A stretch of DNA of 6,209 nt. Source: a bacterium (lineage in GTDB: Bacteria > Chloroflexota > Dormibacteria > Aeolococcales > Bog-877). This document shows, piece by piece, positions 4,965 through 6,209 of the stretch (positions are counted from its first letter, which is position 1; each line of letters begins with the position of its first letter). The stretch is from NCBI GenBank assembly GCA_021798435.1, contig JAJZGN010000118.1, positions 1 through 6,209 on the forward strand. Direction: 5' to 3'. Both the position numbers and the translations under genes were made by a program. The notes under the pieces were generated by a model, which saw only the letters and a list, made by a program, of their open reading frames with translations, was not told where the DNA came from and ran no database searches.

Positions 4965-5800
4965 CCCGGGCGCCCGCGCCCCTCACGGCCCACGCGGTCA
5001 CTGTGGCCGGCTACCCCGGAGTTGAGGTGCGGCCCGAGCGCCGGACCCCACTGCCACCCATCCTCTGGCTCCACGGGGTGACCAACGTGCCGGCGTACGC
5101 CACCCCATTCCTTTTGGAGTTCGCCGCCATGGGGTTCCCGGCCCTGGCCCTGGCCCGCCGGGGTCGGCTCGGGGTCCCGCCCCGGGACCCTCGTTCCATC
5201 ACCTTCGACGACTACCTGGCGGACTGCCTCAGGGTCTTCGACGCCACAGGGGGCGAGGCAGTGGTGCTCGGCCACAGCCAGGGCGGCCTGCTTGCCCTGA
5301 AGCTGGCTGAGCTGCGGCGCCCCCCTGCGGTGGTGCTCCTGGCACCTCTCCCCCCGCGGGGAATCCTGGCCGCCGCTCCCCGACTCCAGACCCTGCCGGC
5401 TTCCCTCAGCAGCCTGGGGGCGATCCTGGCCGGGGCCAGATTCCAGCCCACGCTGCGCCAGTCGAGCGCACTCTTTCTCAACAACGTCCCGCGCCACCTT
5501 CGTCTGGATGTCTATCGCCAAGGAGTCCCGGACTCCGGCCGCTCCCTTCGCGCGGCCTACGTCCCCGGCGTTCCGGTTGACCCCGGCCGGGTTCTCGGGC
5601 CGCTGCTTTGCGTCTCGGGCGGGCTGGATCGCGCCATTCCGGCTGCCGCCGTGAGCCGGGTGGCGCGCCGTTACGGGGGCAGCTGGCTGAACTTTCAGGA
5701 CTGCGGGCACGAGTTCTTGCATGAACCGCAGGGCCCTCGCGTCGCCCGGGAGATCGGAAGCTGGATCGAGGCTCAGGTCCAAGACCGTGATTCCAGCTGA
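4961..5800 (+). CDS. Alpha/beta-hydrolase fold protein, substrate unknown
   Basis: The 279-residue protein has a full alpha/beta-hydrolase catalytic layout: an oxyanion-hole HG at 38-39 (LWLHGV), the nucleophile elbow GHSQGG with S106, the acid D223 in VSGGLDRAIP, and H250 in CGHEFLHEP. There is no signal peptide or membrane segment, so it is probably cytoplasmic. A variable cap region lies about 130-200. Such proteins can be esterases, lipases, C-C hydrolases or other hydrolases, and I cannot name the substrate. The start is GTG 4961-4963, sharing bases with the tadA stop (GTGA), which suggests coupled translation. No Shine-Dalgarno is evident. An in-frame ATG at 4904 lies inside tadA and is unlikely. 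The next in-frame GTG at 5006 would trim 15 residues. The fold is sure; the exact start and role are not. Confidence 0.85.
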   Translation: MTRAPAPLTAHAVTVAGYPGVEVRPERRTPLPPILWLHGVTNVPAYATPFLLEFAAMGFPALALARRGRLGVPPRDPRSITFDDYLADCLRVFDATGGEAVVLGHSQGGLLALKLAELRRPPAVVLLAPLPPRGILAAAPRLQTLPASLSSLGAILAGARFQPTLRQSSALFLNNVPRHLRLDVYRQGVPDSGRSLRAAYVPGVPVDPGRVLGPLLCVSGGLDRAIPAAAVSRVARRYGGSWLNFQDCGHEFLHEPQGPRVAREIGSWIEAQVQDRDSS

Positions 5801-5819
5801 GGCCGGCGGCAGGCTGGCC

Positions 5820-5825
5820 TACAAT
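5820..5825 (+). promoter_or_regulatory. -10-like box before tRNA-Ser
   Basis: TACAAT matches 5 of 6 sigma-70 -10 bases and lies 11 nt before tRNA-Ser, in the short gap after the hydrolase gene. At 17-nt spacing the -35 position reads CTGAGG (5797-5802), which keeps only the TGA core. A tRNA-specific promoter is plausible. Confidence 0.45.
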
Positions 5826-5836
5826 CTTGCCCCCGG

Positions 5837-5925
<89 letters not shown>

Positions 5926-6209
5926 CCCGGCCCCGGGCGCCCGATTCGCAGGTGGCGCCGACCGCTCACCCTGGAACGGCACGAGCCTCTCGCGCCTTCC
6001 GAGAAGTTGCCTCGAGGGGCGGAATGTGCCTCTCCCGCAGCGCCTTCGCCGAGGCGCGGAGATTTTCTCCAAGTCCCCACCGACTTTCCTCGGCCTTCCA
6101 GGACTGGACAGGGGCCTTGGGTGACGGGGATCTGATTCTCAGTGGCACCAGGGCCAACGGGCGCATCCCGCACCCGGGCGTGAGGGAGCGGGGAGGCTTT
6201 GGAGCGGGC
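5926..6209. other. 284-base stretch with no supported gene
   Basis: No open frame here on either strand looks like a protein; those present run across the tRNA-Ser gene or are short. Visible structure: GCGCCT/AGGCGC (6040-6045 with 6052-6057, loop TCGCCG), followed at once by GGAGA/TCTCC (6058-6062 with 6066-6070) whose loop is TTT, and an 8-bp stem with one G-U pair, GGCCTTGG/CCAGGGCC (6113-6120 with 6148-6155). The first pair might weakly terminate tRNA-Ser transcription. The far end may be the leader of a gene beyond the window. A GTG at 6180-6182 opens to the edge but has no ribosome site. Confidence 0.4.
6040..6066 (+). terminator. Weak terminator-like hairpin after tRNA-Ser
   Basis: A perfect 6-bp G/C-rich stem (6040-6045 with 6052-6057) with a 6-nt loop is followed 5 nt later by TTTT at 6063-6066. 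The T-run is short and also forms the loop of the next small hairpin. It is 115 nt from the tRNA end, so the assignment is tentative. Confidence 0.25.

Noticed and set aside
5926..6209. SRP RNA, tmRNA or RNase P RNA in the tail
   Set aside because: I looked for the conserved SRP helix-8 core (CCGGAAGG with GAGC/CAGC) and the tmRNA and RNase P signatures and found none within the window.

Overview
This is a GC-rich bacterial window, judged by eye, with G/C-biased third codon positions and frequent GTG or TTG starts. Every recognisable gene is a chromosomal housekeeping gene of RNA metabolism, translation or DNA repair. I see no insertion sequence, phage gene or CRISPR array. RNase J together with PNPase, a family-4 uracil-DNA glycosylase and a TadA next to tRNA genes fits Actinobacteriota, Chloroflexota, Dormibacterota or a related high-GC lineage. 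The sequence alone does not decide the phylum.

Minus strand (about 4450 down to 1): tRNA-His(GTG), then a structured leader of about 160 nt, rpsO (ribosomal protein S15), a structured rpsO-pnp gap, pnp (polynucleotide phosphorylase), a family-4 uracil-DNA glycosylase, and the 5' part of a ribonuclease J gene that is cut by the left window edge. The pnp, glycosylase and RNase J genes overlap by 8 and 14 nt, so they look translationally coupled. The unit pairs the 3'-to-5' phosphorolytic exoribonuclease PNPase with RNase J, an endo/5'-exoribonuclease, with a DNA-repair enzyme between them. A perfect -10 box (TATAAT) sits 13 nt before tRNA-His.

Plus strand (4464 to 5925): tadA (tRNA adenosine deaminase) starts 32 bp from the divergent tRNA-His gene. 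It overlaps an alpha/beta-hydrolase gene through a GTGA stop/start. A tRNA-Ser(CGA) with its own -10-like box (TACAAT) follows. The last 284 bases (5926-6209) hold small hairpins but no gene I can support.

The points most worth a second look are in the glycosylase. Its C-terminus is a Pro/Ala-rich tether ending in QLGLF, a match to the bacterial sliding-clamp-binding motif, and serine stands where the family normally has its third iron-sulfur cysteine. On the RNA side, the pnp leader contains a perfect 9-bp inverted repeat around a 52-nt loop, which resembles the RNase III-processed pnp leaders known from other bacteria.
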